The notes below the pieces were generated by a model. That model made no database searches. It saw nothing but the letters and a program-made list of their open reading frames with translations, and was not told the DNA's origin. Source: Candidatus Helarchaeota archaeon (GTDB lineage Archaea; Asgardarchaeota; Lokiarchaeia; Helarchaeales; HEL-GB-A). From it: 14,197 bases of DNA. This document shows positions 7,112 through 14,197 of the stretch, in pieces. The stretch covers positions 1 to 14,197 of the forward strand of contig JABXJU010000107.1 in NCBI GenBank assembly GCA_013375405.1, written 5' to 3'. A program made the translations under genes and the position numbers. The number at the start of each line of letters is the position of its first letter. Position 1 is the first letter of the stretch.

Positions 7112-8506
7112 ATGAATGATCATAGGTATAATTTTAGAGTGAATGTCACCGTAATACTTGTTATTATTATTTTTATAATCAATAATGGTGCCCAGTTTCT
7201 CCTTTATTCAAATCAAAACGTCTTAGCAGAAGCTCTTCTTGATGCTGTTACTACAGAAACCGTCGCTCAAATTCGATGGGTTATAGCTGCTTCTCTATTA
7301 ACTTCAGCCGCGACGTTGATATTTTGGGGCTATTTTTCAGATAAATATTCTAAGAAAAATATCTTAATTATTTCCAGTGCTATTTGGATCGCTGCTTGTT
7401 TTTATATTTTCTTTGATAGTAAAATTACTTATGAAGGGTTATTAGTGGCTCAAATCTTCTTTGGGCTGGGGTTTGGGGCTGTCTGGCCCATCTGTTATAG
7501 TCTTCTGGGCGATATCGTGAAACCCGAAAAACGCGGGTTGGTTTTTAGTTTTGTTGGTTTAACTATGGGAATTGGGATGACTATTGGTCTTTTTCTCGGT
7601 TCTCTTTTTTCATCGGCTTCGTATTGGCGATTTCCTTTTCTTATAATTTCCATAATTGGGTGTATTTTAATCATAATCTTTTTAGTTATTGGGACCGATT
7701 TAAAGAAAGGCGGCGTTGAACACGAATTAAAAGATGTTCTTAAAGAAGGTGCTGTTTATACCTATGAAATAAAACGCGAACATTTAAGAACTATCTGGAG
7801 AAAGCCTACCAACGTCAATTTATTTCTCCAGGGTATCCCAGGAATGATCCCATGGGCTATGATTCTTATCATTGCACCAATATTTTTCCAAACTCTAAAC
7901 TATGAAGAAAATACAGCTAATCTGATTGTATTGTTATCTCAATCCACCAATATTATTGGAGCAATTTTCGGCGGATGGTATGGCGATAGGCTTGCCCTTA
8001 GATCCCAGCGAAAACGGCTTCTTTTTGTAGGTCTTTCTATTCTCATCCCAATTCCGTTTTTTGCAACTGCTTTTTTACTACCCTATCCCACTGTTGGGTC
8101 CGATGCAGGTTTCGGAACGTTCTGGACAACACCACTCTACCCTGTAGGCTTCCTATTGATAAGCATAGGCTCCTTTTTTGCTGGAAATGCTGGAGTCAAT
8201 TGGTATACTATTAATTCGGATGTCAATGAGCCTGAAACTCGCGCAACCATTATTAGTTTCCACACAGTCACGGATAGGATTGGAAATGCTTTAGGTCCTG
8301 TTCTTGCAGCAACGATAGGTCCACTTCTTGCGATACAGACCGGAAGGAGCGATGCATGGATTATTGCTATAGGTACCCTCTTTTGGATTCCCTGTGCCTA
8401 TTTCTGGCTACGAAGCATGAAATATATTGACCAGGACGTTCAAACGATGAAAACCCTCCTTAAGCAAAGAGCTAAAGAATTAGAGCAAGGTTTGAAATCT
8501 AAATAA
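7112..8506 (+). CDS. Major facilitator superfamily (MFS) transporter
   Basis: A 464-residue integral membrane protein with the 12-helix MFS pattern split by a longer charged loop. The signature motif A between helices 2 and 3 is visible as GYFSDKYSKKNIL (about 73-85). The charged central loop runs from about 205 to 235. The matching loop in the second half is GGWYGDRLALRSQRKRL. Aromatic and Gly-rich helices fit the family, and the C-terminal 30 residues form a charged cytoplasmic helix. The substrate cannot be deduced. Its position between two secreted peptidases suggests import of hydrolysis products or export, but this is inference. ATG 7112 is preferred to TTG 7097 because a GAGTGA sequence sits 7 nt ahead of it and translation can still begin before the first TM helix. 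Confidence 0.9.
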   Translation: MNDHRYNFRVNVTVILVIIIFIINNGAQFLLYSNQNVLAEALLDAVTTETVAQIRWVIAASLLTSAATLIFWGYFSDKYSKKNILIISSAIWIAACFYIFFDSKITYEGLLVAQIFFGLGFGAVWPICYSLLGDIVKPEKRGLVFSFVGLTMGIGMTIGLFLGSLFSSASYWRFPFLIISIIGCILIIIFLVIGTDLKKGGVEHELKDVLKEGAVYTYEIKREHLRTIWRKPTNVNLFLQGIPGMIPWAMILIIAPIFFQTLNYEENTANLIVLLSQSTNIIGAIFGGWYGDRLALRSQRKRLLFVGLSILIPIPFFATAFLLPYPTVGSDAGFGTFWTTPLYPVGFLLISIGSFFAGNAGVNWYTINSDVNEPETRATIISFHTVTDRIGNALGPVLAATIGPLLAIQTGRSDAWIIAIGTLFWIPCAYFWLRSMKYIDQDVQTMKTLLKQRAKELEQGLKSK

Positions 8507-8540
8507 ACAATTTTTTAAATTCAACTTTTTGAAAAGCAAT
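8507..8540 (+). terminator. T-rich termination region after the MFS gene
   Basis: The first bases after the stop are ACAATTTTTTAAATTC and then AACTTTTTG. Two T-tracts in the first 30 nt are consistent with archaeal termination. Confidence 0.35.
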
Positions 8541-8614
8541 GCGTATTATCATTACTAGCTTAATATTTAAGATGATGCAAAAAATTATTGTCCTACTACC
8601 GAAAACACTAAATT

Positions 8615-8626
8615 CTTATATAATAA
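8615..8626 (+). promoter_or_regulatory. TATA box of the three-gene surface operon
   Basis: CTTATATAATAA is a close match to the archaeal TATA consensus, about 57 bp before ATG 8677. The predicted start is near 8646, leaving a leader of about 30 nt that holds GAGTTGA (8664-8670), one mismatch from GAGGTGA and 6 nt before the ATG. Confidence 0.55.
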
Positions 8627-8676
8627 AAAAAATGGTATAGTACTCTTCACAATTAGTAGAAGAGAGTTGAAATAAT

Positions 8677-9144
8677 ATGGTAGAAAGAAATGAACACGGA
8701 GAACGGATAAATCCACGTATCTACGTTGGATCAAAAATTGTCGGATATCTTTACTTAGGACTTTCAATGATATTAATAGTTCAAGGGATTATAAGTCTGT
8801 TATCGGTCTATGGGATTATTCAAGTTATGCCATTTTCCGAATATCTGAGCGGTCCTGAATATATCGTTGATGCATTTGAAGGATTCTTTTTAATGAATAT
8901 CATTTTAATATTTGCTTTTGCCGCTATTGGAATTATATGTACCGTTGGCATTCTCAAGGAACAAGAGTGGGGTGGAGGAATATCTTTGGTTCTCATGGGT
9001 TTAGTTGCTTTAACAATGGTAGTACATTTTATAATTAATCCTGGCATATTCGGTTCATTAAACCTTGTGCTAGAAATCATTATCTTTGGAATTGCCCTCT
9101 TTAGCAGTATGTACGTTATTAGGAATTTCAAACGATTCGATTAA
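8677..9144 (+). CDS. Small four-TM membrane protein of unknown function
   Basis: A 155-residue protein with a hydrophilic N-terminus (residues 1-18, MVERNEHGERINPRIY) and four predicted helices: about 21-46, 66-92, 100-119 and 125-147. It ends in a short basic tail (RNFKRFD). A soluble loop of about 20 residues separates helices 1 and 2. I do not recognise the family, and no catalytic or metal-binding motif is apparent. It is the first gene of a likely operon: the next start lies 14 nt after its stop, and the third gene overlaps the second. This context suggests a membrane partner for the secreted proteins encoded downstream, for example in assembly, anchoring or regulation. That role is inference. 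Confidence 0.78.
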   Translation: MVERNEHGERINPRIYVGSKIVGYLYLGLSMILIVQGIISLLSVYGIIQVMPFSEYLSGPEYIVDAFEGFFLMNIILIFAFAAIGIICTVGILKEQEWGGGISLVLMGLVALTMVVHFIINPGIFGSLNLVLEIIIFGIALFSSMYVIRNFKRFD

Positions 9145-9158
9145 GGATAGTGTTTGAA

Positions 9159-10121
9159 ATGAAAAAACGGAAAATTTTTATTTTCGTTAGTCTGATTTTC
9201 ATTGGACTACTTCTTGCGCCCACCCCCAATCAAGCTGCTATCCCTTGGTATGAAATCGCTTACGATGATTCGGGGCCCGAAAGTTATCTATCTCTTGCAG
9301 AAAATGATTCTGTTGCGGTAAGATTTTCCCCTCCGCCGAAAACTTTTCAACTTACTGGAATCAATCTCTATGCTAATAGCAATAAGCTCTCAAGTATTAG
9401 AGTTTGGGTTTTAGATGACAACAACAATACGATAATGAACCCAATATATCCCATCGATTCATCCGGCCCTCCTTACCAAATTGATTTTGAAGGCTCAAGT
9501 CCGATTTTCACAGCATCTAATCGATCTGACTTTTATATTGTATTGCAGTGGATTATAACTGATACATCTCAATTTGGTATTGGTATTGACAACTCTACGA
9601 CTTCTGGGCGTAGTTATACGAATCAAAGCGGCACTTGGCAATTATATCCAACTGGGAATATCATAATACACGCTCGAATAGACGATATAATCGGACCAAA
9701 CTTTGATCACATCCCTCTACAATATGCTATCGAAGGTAAAGACCTTTCAATAAGTGTCAATGTTACTGACGAATTTGGTGTCGATTCTGTTACACTTGCT
9801 TATCACGATTATAATTCCAATGTGCCATATGCTACAGTCAGCCTCGATCTTGCCTCCGGCACAACGATGAGTGGTATTTGGTATGGGCAGATTCCGGGCG
9901 AAAACGTGACTTCTGCAGGAATAGAATATTATATTTGGGCAACTGATGTTGGCAACAATCAGCGCTACCATGGAAATGCCTCAAATCCCTTCGAAGTTGA
10001 AGTTATTCAAATGTTCGAAATGCCTCTATTTGGAAGTATAATTATCATCGTAGCAATTACTGCTGCCGCCATTCTTTTCTATTTCTATTTACCAAAATAC
10101 AAAGGAGAGAATGTAACATGA
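9159..10121 (+). CDS. Secreted beta-sandwich surface protein with C-terminal TM anchor
   Basis: A 320-residue protein. The signal peptide is 1-27 (KKRK, hydrophobic core, ending PNQAA). A first beta-rich domain at about 30-175 starts YDDSGPESYLSLAENDSVAVRF and looks like a jelly-roll. A second, Ig-like domain at about 178-283 has ISVNVTDEFGVDSVTLAYH and EYYIWATDVGNNQRY, a pattern common in archaeal surface proteins. A TM helix at 291-311 leads to a short cytoplasmic tail. No catalytic site is visible, so binding or scaffolding is likelier than enzyme activity. ATG 9159 is preferred to GTG 9150: it gives a compact signal peptide, and GGATAGTG lies ahead of it. The 3' end overlaps the following peptidase gene by 4 nt (ATGA), so the two are translationally coupled and probably work together at the cell surface. 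Confidence 0.85.
   Translation: MKKRKIFIFVSLIFIGLLLAPTPNQAAIPWYEIAYDDSGPESYLSLAENDSVAVRFSPPPKTFQLTGINLYANSNKLSSIRVWVLDDNNNTIMNPIYPIDSSGPPYQIDFEGSSPIFTASNRSDFYIVLQWIITDTSQFGIGIDNSTTSGRSYTNQSGTWQLYPTGNIIIHARIDDIIGPNFDHIPLQYAIEGKDLSISVNVTDEFGVDSVTLAYHDYNSNVPYATVSLDLASGTTMSGIWYGQIPGENVTSAGIEYYIWATDVGNNQRYHGNASNPFEVEVIQMFEMPLFGSIIIIVAITAAAILFYFYLPKYKGENVT
10104..10107 (+). promoter_or_regulatory. Ribosome binding site within the upstream gene, for the coupled peptidase
   Basis: GGAG (in AAAGGAGAGA) lies 10 nt before ATG 10118, inside the last codons of the upstream gene, and supports the overlapping ATGA start. Confidence 0.6.
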
Positions 10122-12487
10122 AAAAAAGACATTTAATGTTATTACAGTTGATACCAATTTCATTATTTATCCTCAGTATCTTCGGATCTATACTAATATT
10201 ACCCTTTGTTCAAAATATAACTGACTCAGGTCTTCAAAAGAAGATTATTATTCCCGACTGGACTTACATGGTCTACCTTGACGCGGACAATAATCTCGAT
10301 AGTTACGGAATCGGCGATATCAATGAGATGGAAGAAGGATATAACGATGCCGTCTCAAGCAACGTAAATGTCATCGTGTTCATCGATCGCGAATTTTCTG
10401 GCGCCAAAACCTATAAAATTCAGCACGACACTTCCGGTTCAATTGTTTCCCCTATTCTCACTACAGGTTTCTTGTCCGAACCAAATATGGGAAGTAAAAC
10501 TACATTAAAGAACTTCATTATCTATGTATTCAATAACTTCCCAGCGGAACATTATGTACTCGACCTCTGGGACCATGGCTCTGGTATTTTCGGGATTTGT
10601 TGGGATGACTCAAGCGGAAACGATAAACTGACCTTCGATGAGGTCGATGAAGCCCTCGTGGAAGCCTGCTCACTTGCAGGTGAAACTATCGATATTCTCA
10701 CCATGGATGCATGTTTGATGCAAATGCTAGAAGTCTGTTACGAAATGAACGACTATGTCGATTACATTGTAGCTTCCGAAGAAACTATTCCTGGGTATGG
10801 CTATCCCTATGATGATATGATAGACACGCTCTGCGATACTCCAAGTCAATCTCCTGCAACTTATGCCAATGCAATGGTTACTGATTATCACGCCAGTTAT
10901 TCTGCCTCCTATGATACAACCCTTTCGGCCGTTAATGTCACCTCTGGCTCAATAAACAATCTAATGGCTGCTTTCAATCTTTTCACAGCAGAGTTGAACA
11001 CCCAAGTGGCAACCCAGAAGAGCGCCATATCGAGTGCTCGCGCGGCAACTCAGGAGTTTTATTATGATATCTTCGTTGATCTTTATGATTTTGCCTACGA
11101 ACTAGAATCACGTGTTACAGGGACCGACTTCAAAGATACTTGCGACTGGCTAATGGGAAATATCAGCGATGCGGTTCTTAATTCGCTAGAATGGAATAAC
11201 CCCGATGCATACGGAATTGCCATCTACTTTCCGGATAATTCAGGGGATTATAATAGCGGATATGGAACATCGATCGATTTAGGTGAAGATACGGATTGGG
11301 ATTTATTTCTAACGACCTTCTATTTCGGACCCACATACCATTTGGATCTCGATGGTTATTTACTCGATGATGGCATAACAGTTGACCCCGCAAATGACGG
11401 TGATGGTATTGTTGATCAAGGCGAAACGATTAATATAACCATTACAATAAGAAATACAGGATCCATACTGGCTACATCTGTAAACGGAACACTTAGTTGT
11501 TCTGATGGTAATATTACTATTTTAGTTGGATTCCAAGTCTATGGGACTATCGCTGGCGGCGCAACTGATTCAATGACATTCTTATTTAACGTCAGCCTAT
11601 CAGCACCGAATGGACTTATCGTCACATTTAAATTTGACATCAATGCGACCTATATTACATTATTCCACAAAACTGAAACTCTTATAGTAATCATTAATTA
11701 TTCAACAATTATTGGTGGCGACAGCTTTGAAAACGCGGTTCTAATCAACGAAGGTATTTTCGAGAGTCTTATGCCCGGTCCCGATCCCACCGATGGTAGT
11801 GCATGGTTCAAAATATCTTGCCCTGCGGATAAATATCTTATTGTTTCCATAATTGCGGCAGCTCCTGGCACAGATTTTGATGTCTATATCTACAATGAAT
11901 TAGGCCAATTACAAAGTGCGGCAATAGGCGAGAGTTACCCAGATAGCTGCAGTATCTTTGTGTTAAGTACAGGGTTCTACATAATTCGAGTCTATTCCTA
12001 TGCTGGTTCAGGATCCTTTACCTTAAACGTGACCCTTTTCGATGTAACTGGCCCAGAAGATGGTCTCTCCATTGGAACAGCTTTTACTCTCATTGTCGAT
12101 GGTCCGACTTTAACTAGTACCTTACCAAGTGGTGCACAGGATTATTTGTTCTATCGGGTATTTCTACAAGAGGGTGAATCGGTCACCGCATGGCTACGCG
12201 GTCAAAGTTCACAGCATGATTTTGATCTTTATCTATATGACCGCCTTCTCAATGAACTTGACTATAGTTGGAAAACTCAGTATCCAGAACAGATCGATTG
12301 GACCGCCACCTACTCCGGAGTCTATTATCTTATCGTAAAAATATGGAGTGGAAGCGGTGATTTCGAGATCGAAGTCGAATCCCAAGGGGGTGCTGCTATT
12401 GGTAACTTCTGGGTAACTTTAATTACTTTAATCGTAGCTTTCGTAATGATTACTGGATTTTATCGGTTCTTTAAAAAAACCTATTAA
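10118..12487 (+). CDS. Secreted, membrane-anchored clostripain-family (C11) cysteine peptidase, paralogue 2
   Basis: A 789-residue protein with the same layout as the peptidase at 4593. A signal segment at 8-32 precedes the C11 domain (about 45-400), with MVYLDADNNLDSYG-DINEMEEGYND, LDLWDHGSG carrying His153, and LTMDACLMQMLEVCYEM carrying Cys199. Then come a CARDB-like region (about 405-530, DQGETINITITIRNTG), two PPC-like domains (about 550-640, DFDVYIYNE; about 660-755, DFDLYLYDRLLNELD), a TM helix at about 763-781 and an RFFKKTY tail. Both catalytic residues are present, so it should be active. A short polar insert, DPANDGDGIVDQGE (about 423-436), in the CARDB-like part looks like a calcium-binding loop. 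It is the last gene of the operon starting at 8677 and overlaps the gene before it by 4 nt. Its base composition is slightly richer in GC than the first paralogue, suggesting the duplication is not recent. Confidence 0.93.
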   Translation: MKKRHLMLLQLIPISLFILSIFGSILILPFVQNITDSGLQKKIIIPDWTYMVYLDADNNLDSYGIGDINEMEEGYNDAVSSNVNVIVFIDREFSGAKTYKIQHDTSGSIVSPILTTGFLSEPNMGSKTTLKNFIIYVFNNFPAEHYVLDLWDHGSGIFGICWDDSSGNDKLTFDEVDEALVEACSLAGETIDILTMDACLMQMLEVCYEMNDYVDYIVASEETIPGYGYPYDDMIDTLCDTPSQSPATYANAMVTDYHASYSASYDTTLSAVNVTSGSINNLMAAFNLFTAELNTQVATQKSAISSARAATQEFYYDIFVDLYDFAYELESRVTGTDFKDTCDWLMGNISDAVLNSLEWNNPDAYGIAIYFPDNSGDYNSGYGTSIDLGEDTDWDLFLTTFYFGPTYHLDLDGYLLDDGITVDPANDGDGIVDQGETINITITIRNTGSILATSVNGTLSCSDGNITILVGFQVYGTIAGGATDSMTFLFNVSLSAPNGLIVTFKFDINATYITLFHKTETLIVIINYSTIIGGDSFENAVLINEGIFESLMPGPDPTDGSAWFKISCPADKYLIVSIIAAAPGTDFDVYIYNELGQLQSAAIGESYPDSCSIFVLSTGFYIIRVYSYAGSGSFTLNVTLFDVTGPEDGLSIGTAFTLIVDGPTLTSTLPSGAQDYLFYRVFLQEGESVTAWLRGQSSQHDFDLYLYDRLLNELDYSWKTQYPEQIDWTATYSGVYYLIVKIWSGSGDFEIEVESQGGAAIGNFWVTLITLIVAFVMITGFYRFFKKTY

Positions 12488-12509
12488 TTTCTTCTTTTTT
12501 TTTATTTTC
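12488..12509 (+). terminator. T-tract terminator of the peptidase operon
   Basis: Directly after TAA 12485-12487 comes TTTCTTCTTTTTTTTTATTT, a long T-tract with no stem, typical of archaeal intrinsic termination. It overlaps the end of the convergent wHTH gene. Confidence 0.6.
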
Positions 12510-12768
12510 GATAGATCCGCACGATATCTCGGGTTTTATTGGAAAAATCAGGGAGAATTCGATACCGTTTAGGACTTCGAGCTTGGACGACGTCTAAGAA
12601 ACCGAAATGCTGTAACCATATTAGCGTATTAGACAATTTACGAATAATTTTACCATTTTCGCTCTCAATTTTAAGAATTTTCCGCAATCGCTTTACTGTT
12701 ATATACCGCAGGTTCGCTTCTTGCATCCTAGAAATAACTTCGATAATGTCAGGAAATTCTATTTCCAA
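12502..12768 (-). CDS. Winged helix-turn-helix DNA-binding protein (small archaeal regulator)
   Basis: An 88-residue basic protein. Residues 5-60 form a wHTH: helix 1 FPDIIEVISRMQEANLR, then YITVKRLRKILKI (helix 2 and turn), ENGKIIRKLSNTLIWLQHFG (recognition helix region), and a wing FLDVVQARSPKRYRIL. This pattern is common in small archaeal regulators, including plasmid and virus ones. It starts at TTG 12768; GAGG with the following TTGAT lies just ahead, inside the end of the RHH gene, and the two genes overlap by 10 nt, so translation is coupled. No toxin-like catalytic residues are visible. It probably binds DNA together with, or as a co-regulator of, its RHH partner. The target is unknown. 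Confidence 0.8.
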   Translation of the reverse strand: MEIEFPDIIEVISRMQEANLRYITVKRLRKILKIESENGKIIRKLSNTLIWLQHFGFLDVVQARSPKRYRILPDFSNKTRDIVRIYRK

Positions 12769-13094
12769 TATGTATCAATCCTCGCTTGTTTCATTTGGAT
12801 TAGATTTCTTTTGGGTGCTAAATTCTTTTGAATTGCAGGATTTTGTTCCAACATGAGTCTAAATTGGTCAAGGTTCCTTTGTATTCCTGATACTTTCTGC
12901 TTTTCGATTAAAGCTTGAATTTTTTCTGAAGCGTGTTCTATACGAGGATTCGATAATAACTTCATATCGCGTTTTAGTAATTTTCGAATGGCAATCCGAA
13001 TAAATTCACTAGTACACGGGTAATCCTTATCACAAATAATTTCGTCGATTAATTTGAGGTATAACCTTGGCAGGTGAATTGTCGTATTCCGCAA
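12759..13094 (-). CDS. Ribbon-helix-helix (CopG-type) transcriptional regulator
   Basis: A 111-residue protein. Residues 3-45 are a clear RHH domain: ribbon NTTIHLPRLYLKLIDEII, turn, then YPCTSEFIRIAIRKLLKRD, with the conserved S-E-x-I-R-x-A pattern. The ribbon should enter the DNA major groove of a dimeric operator. Residues 55-108 form a charged, Gln-rich helical tail, possibly a coiled coil or partner-binding region. It starts at TTG 13094; GAGG lies 4 nt upstream, and the nearby ATG is out of frame. It is the first gene of a two-gene unit with the wHTH protein. The TATA box and dyad upstream suggest autoregulation. An antitoxin role is conceivable, but the partner gene encodes another DNA-binding protein, so a regulator pair is the better reading. 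Confidence 0.85.
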   Translation of the reverse strand: MRNTTIHLPRLYLKLIDEIICDKDYPCTSEFIRIAIRKLLKRDMKLLSNPRIEHASEKIQALIEKQKVSGIQRNLDQFRLMLEQNPAIQKNLAPKRNLIQMKQARIDTYWK

Positions 13095-13135
13095 CTTTCC
13101 TCATCAAAAATGATCTTTAGTTATAATAAAAGACC

Positions 13136-13149
13136 GCTTTTTATATAAG
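13136..13149 (-). promoter_or_regulatory. TATA box of the RHH/wHTH operon
   Basis: The minus strand reads CTTATATAAAAAG, preceded by an A-rich stretch that could serve as BRE. The centre is near 13144, predicting a start near 13118 and a leader of about 24 nt containing GAGG. This is one of the clearest promoters in the window. Confidence 0.65.
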
Positions 13150-13157
13150 TTTTTTGC

Positions 13158-13185
13158 AAAAAAATGCATATTTTGGCATCTTTTT
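13158..13185. promoter_or_regulatory. Inverted repeat upstream of the RHH gene, candidate operator
   Basis: AAAAAAATGC (13158-13167) and GCATCTTTTT (13176-13185) are inverted copies with one mismatch and an 8-nt spacer. The dyad lies just upstream of the TATA/BRE of the RHH gene, a typical place for an operator used in autoregulation. AT-richness makes chance dyads possible. Confidence 0.4.
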
Positions 13186-13604
13186 CCTTTTCATGCCTTC
13201 TAGTAGTTTTAATTATAATTTAAGTAGTGAAGGTCAATTTCTACTGGAAATAATAGATTAAGGTTACTAAAATTTCAAAAAGCAGTGAAAAGATCGCTTA
13301 TTTTTAAAATGGCGGGAATTTAAAAATAGGCTATATAATAGAATTCTAGATTAAAATCAAAACAATATATTCAATTTTACTCCTTCTCCTCGATAACGAA
13401 AAGAATAAGAATAATTTTAATAATTCGATATGCATTATTTCCTTTGAATGCTTTTTAGTAGGGAGGGATCTGACTTCCTTCTCCTGAAAGGTCTTTCTTC
13501 GACCATAAAAAGTTAATACGTTTAAAGTTGAAAACACGGTTGACTACGATGTTACCTTAAAAATAGCACGCATTTCCATTGAACAAACCGTTGGAGACCC
13601 GTTC

Positions 13605-13632
13605 GACCTTAAAAAGGAAAATAAAAAAAAAG
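13605..13632 (-). terminator. Oligo-T terminator of the surface protein gene
   Basis: On the minus strand, right after the TAA stop, the sequence reads AATCTTTTTTTTTATTTTCC and then TTTTTAAGG. Two successive T-tracts without a strong stem fit archaeal intrinsic termination. Confidence 0.55.
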
Positions 13633-13633
13633 A

Positions 13634-14197
13634 TTAGAGGCTATTTTTTCTTTTTTTCAGGATTAACCAAGCGATAAAAACCGATGTGATCATTGCAGTT
13701 AGTACCCATAGCATTTCAAAACCCGGTATATCTGAATCGGGTTCATTTATAACCGATATTGTAATGGATACGTTAATCTCGTTCCCGCTCGTATCATTTA
13801 CATGGATGGTAAGGTAATAATCTCCGAGTGCCAAGATAGCCAGGTTCTGAAGAAGCCCCTCTTGGGTAATAGCGAAGTAGAAAGTTTCATCTAACCAGTA
13901 GTGGTCGATTGCCACGTTATCTGAGACCTTCACGAGATATTGAAAGACATGTTCATAATAGATCGTTTGATTTCCGGGCACTTCGTCCCACGTGGGAAAA
14001 ATATCATCCACGTTGGTAATCGTAATGCTTGCGTTGATCTCATTCCCACTGGTATCATTAACATGGATTGTGATATCATGCACACTCAAATCTGTTAAAA
14101 TAGTCGTATTGGTAATAATCCCGCTAATTGAATTGATCTGGAAGTGTGTCGTATCGTTGAGCCAGTAGTGATCGATAATCCAGTTATCCGAGGCATT
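13634..14197 (-). CDS. Tandem-repeat surface protein, C-terminal part, with IPGFE-type membrane anchor
   Basis: The reading frame is open to the window edge and encodes the last 187 residues; the start lies outside. It holds one full Ig/cadherin-like repeat and part of another, period about 87 residues. Each copy carries SDN-x-x-IDHYWL, a short strand pair, then the exact sequence ITIHVNDTSGNEIN or LTIHVNDTSGNEIN, and SITI. A WDEVPGNQTIYYEH linker introduces the last full repeat. The end has a tripartite anchor: acidic spacer with DIPGFEMLW, a hydrophobic helix, and the basic tail KKRKNSL. This resembles C-terminal sorting or anchoring signals of archaeal surface proteins, Asgard ones included. 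Many sequons (NDTS, NVS, NQT) suggest glycosylation. It probably acts in adhesion or as part of the cell envelope. The TTG at 14089 is an internal Leu codon and not a start. Confidence 0.85.
   Translation of the reverse strand, partial: NASDNWIIDHYWLNDTTHFQINSISGIITNTTILTDLSVHDITIHVNDTSGNEINASITITNVDDIFPTWDEVPGNQTIYYEHVFQYLVKVSDNVAIDHYWLDETFYFAITQEGLLQNLAILALGDYYLTIHVNDTSGNEINVSITISVINEPDSDIPGFEMLWVLTAMITSVFIAWLILKKRKNSL
13761..14197 (-). repeat. Coding tandem repeat, unit about 261-267 bp
   Basis: DNA starting at 13761 (GTAATGGATACGTTAATCTC) realigns 261 bp further on at 14022 (GTAATGCTTGCGTTGATCTC), including the CATGGAT block. The ACCAGTAGTGGTCGAT block at 13894 realigns at 14161 with offset 267, so the units differ by a 6-bp indel. 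The array continues beyond the window. Confidence 0.8.

Larger units (their letters stand above)
13095..13633. other. Intergenic region without a convincing gene
   Basis: About 540 nt lie between two minus-strand genes. The right-hand end holds the terminator of the surface protein gene and the left-hand end holds the RHH promoter and dyad. Between them the sequence is AT-rich with short purine or pyrimidine runs. A minus-strand open frame of about 63 codons (13346-13537) has no family features and low-complexity composition. GGTC-TTTCTTC-GACC near 13490-13504 could form a small hairpin. A small RNA cannot be excluded, but nothing supports one. Confidence 0.5.

Noticed and set aside
4593..12487. 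Insertion sequence or composite transposon bounded by the two peptidase genes
   Set aside because: The two genes are diverged at DNA level, no terminal inverted repeats or transposase are seen, and the genes between have ordinary promoters; old gene duplication explains it.
12502..13094. Classical toxin-antitoxin pair
   Set aside because: The RHH protein could be an antitoxin, but its partner is a winged-helix DNA-binding protein with no RNase, PIN, RelE or MazF-like residues.
13346..13537. 63-codon minus-strand frame in the intergenic region
   Set aside because: Composition follows local base bias; no motif or convincing start signal.
1..14197. CRISPR array or tRNA gene
   Set aside because: No regularly spaced direct repeats of 25-40 bp and no T-loop-like GTTCRANNC with a matching acceptor stem were found, despite the cas-like fragment at the left edge and the selenoprotein gene.

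Overview
The window reads as AT-rich chromosomal DNA of an archaeon, most probably an Asgard archaeon of the Lokiarchaeia type. The reasons are: archaeal TATA boxes (TTATATA or TAATATAAA type) about 25 nt or more ahead of genes; GAGGTGAT-like ribosome binding sites with ATG, GTG and TTG starts; a ribbon-helix-helix plus winged-helix regulator pair; several Sec-type secreted proteins with one membrane anchor and many N-x-S/T sequons; and a repeat surface protein ending in an IPGFE–hydrophobic segment–KKRK anchor. A eukaryote-like SECIS element, a type described from Lokiarchaeota, points the same way. The lineage call is inference.

Layout. 1-224 (minus) is the N-terminus of what looks like a type I-B CRISPR protein, Cas8b/Csh1/TM1802 family, cut by the window edge. 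225-662 shows no convincing gene. 663-3263 (minus) is a membrane-anchored penicillin-acylase-family Ntn hydrolase. 3449-3709 (plus) is an 86-residue thioredoxin-like gene whose CxxC motif is encoded UGA-G-S-C, that is UxxC. It is followed at 3711-3763 by an RNA hairpin with a kink-turn core, tandem G.A pairs and an A-rich apical bulge. I read these two together as a selenoprotein gene and its SECIS; this is the main discovery in the window. 3856-4455 is a two-TM protein with a cytoplasmic helix-turn-helix and a basic tail.

4593-7010 and 10118-12487 are two paralogous secreted clostripain-family (C11) cysteine peptidases, each with two PPC-like domains and a C-terminal membrane anchor. Between them lie an MFS transporter (7112-8506) and two genes, a four-TM protein and a secreted beta-sandwich protein. 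These two form a tight operon with the second peptidase. The overall theme is cell-surface hydrolysis (acylase, peptidases) plus uptake or export (MFS).

12502-13094 (minus) is an overlapping RHH/wHTH regulator pair with a strong TATA box and an upstream dyad. 13095-13633 is mostly regulatory and non-coding. 13634-14197 (minus) is the C-terminal part of a tandem-repeat surface protein that runs off the window.
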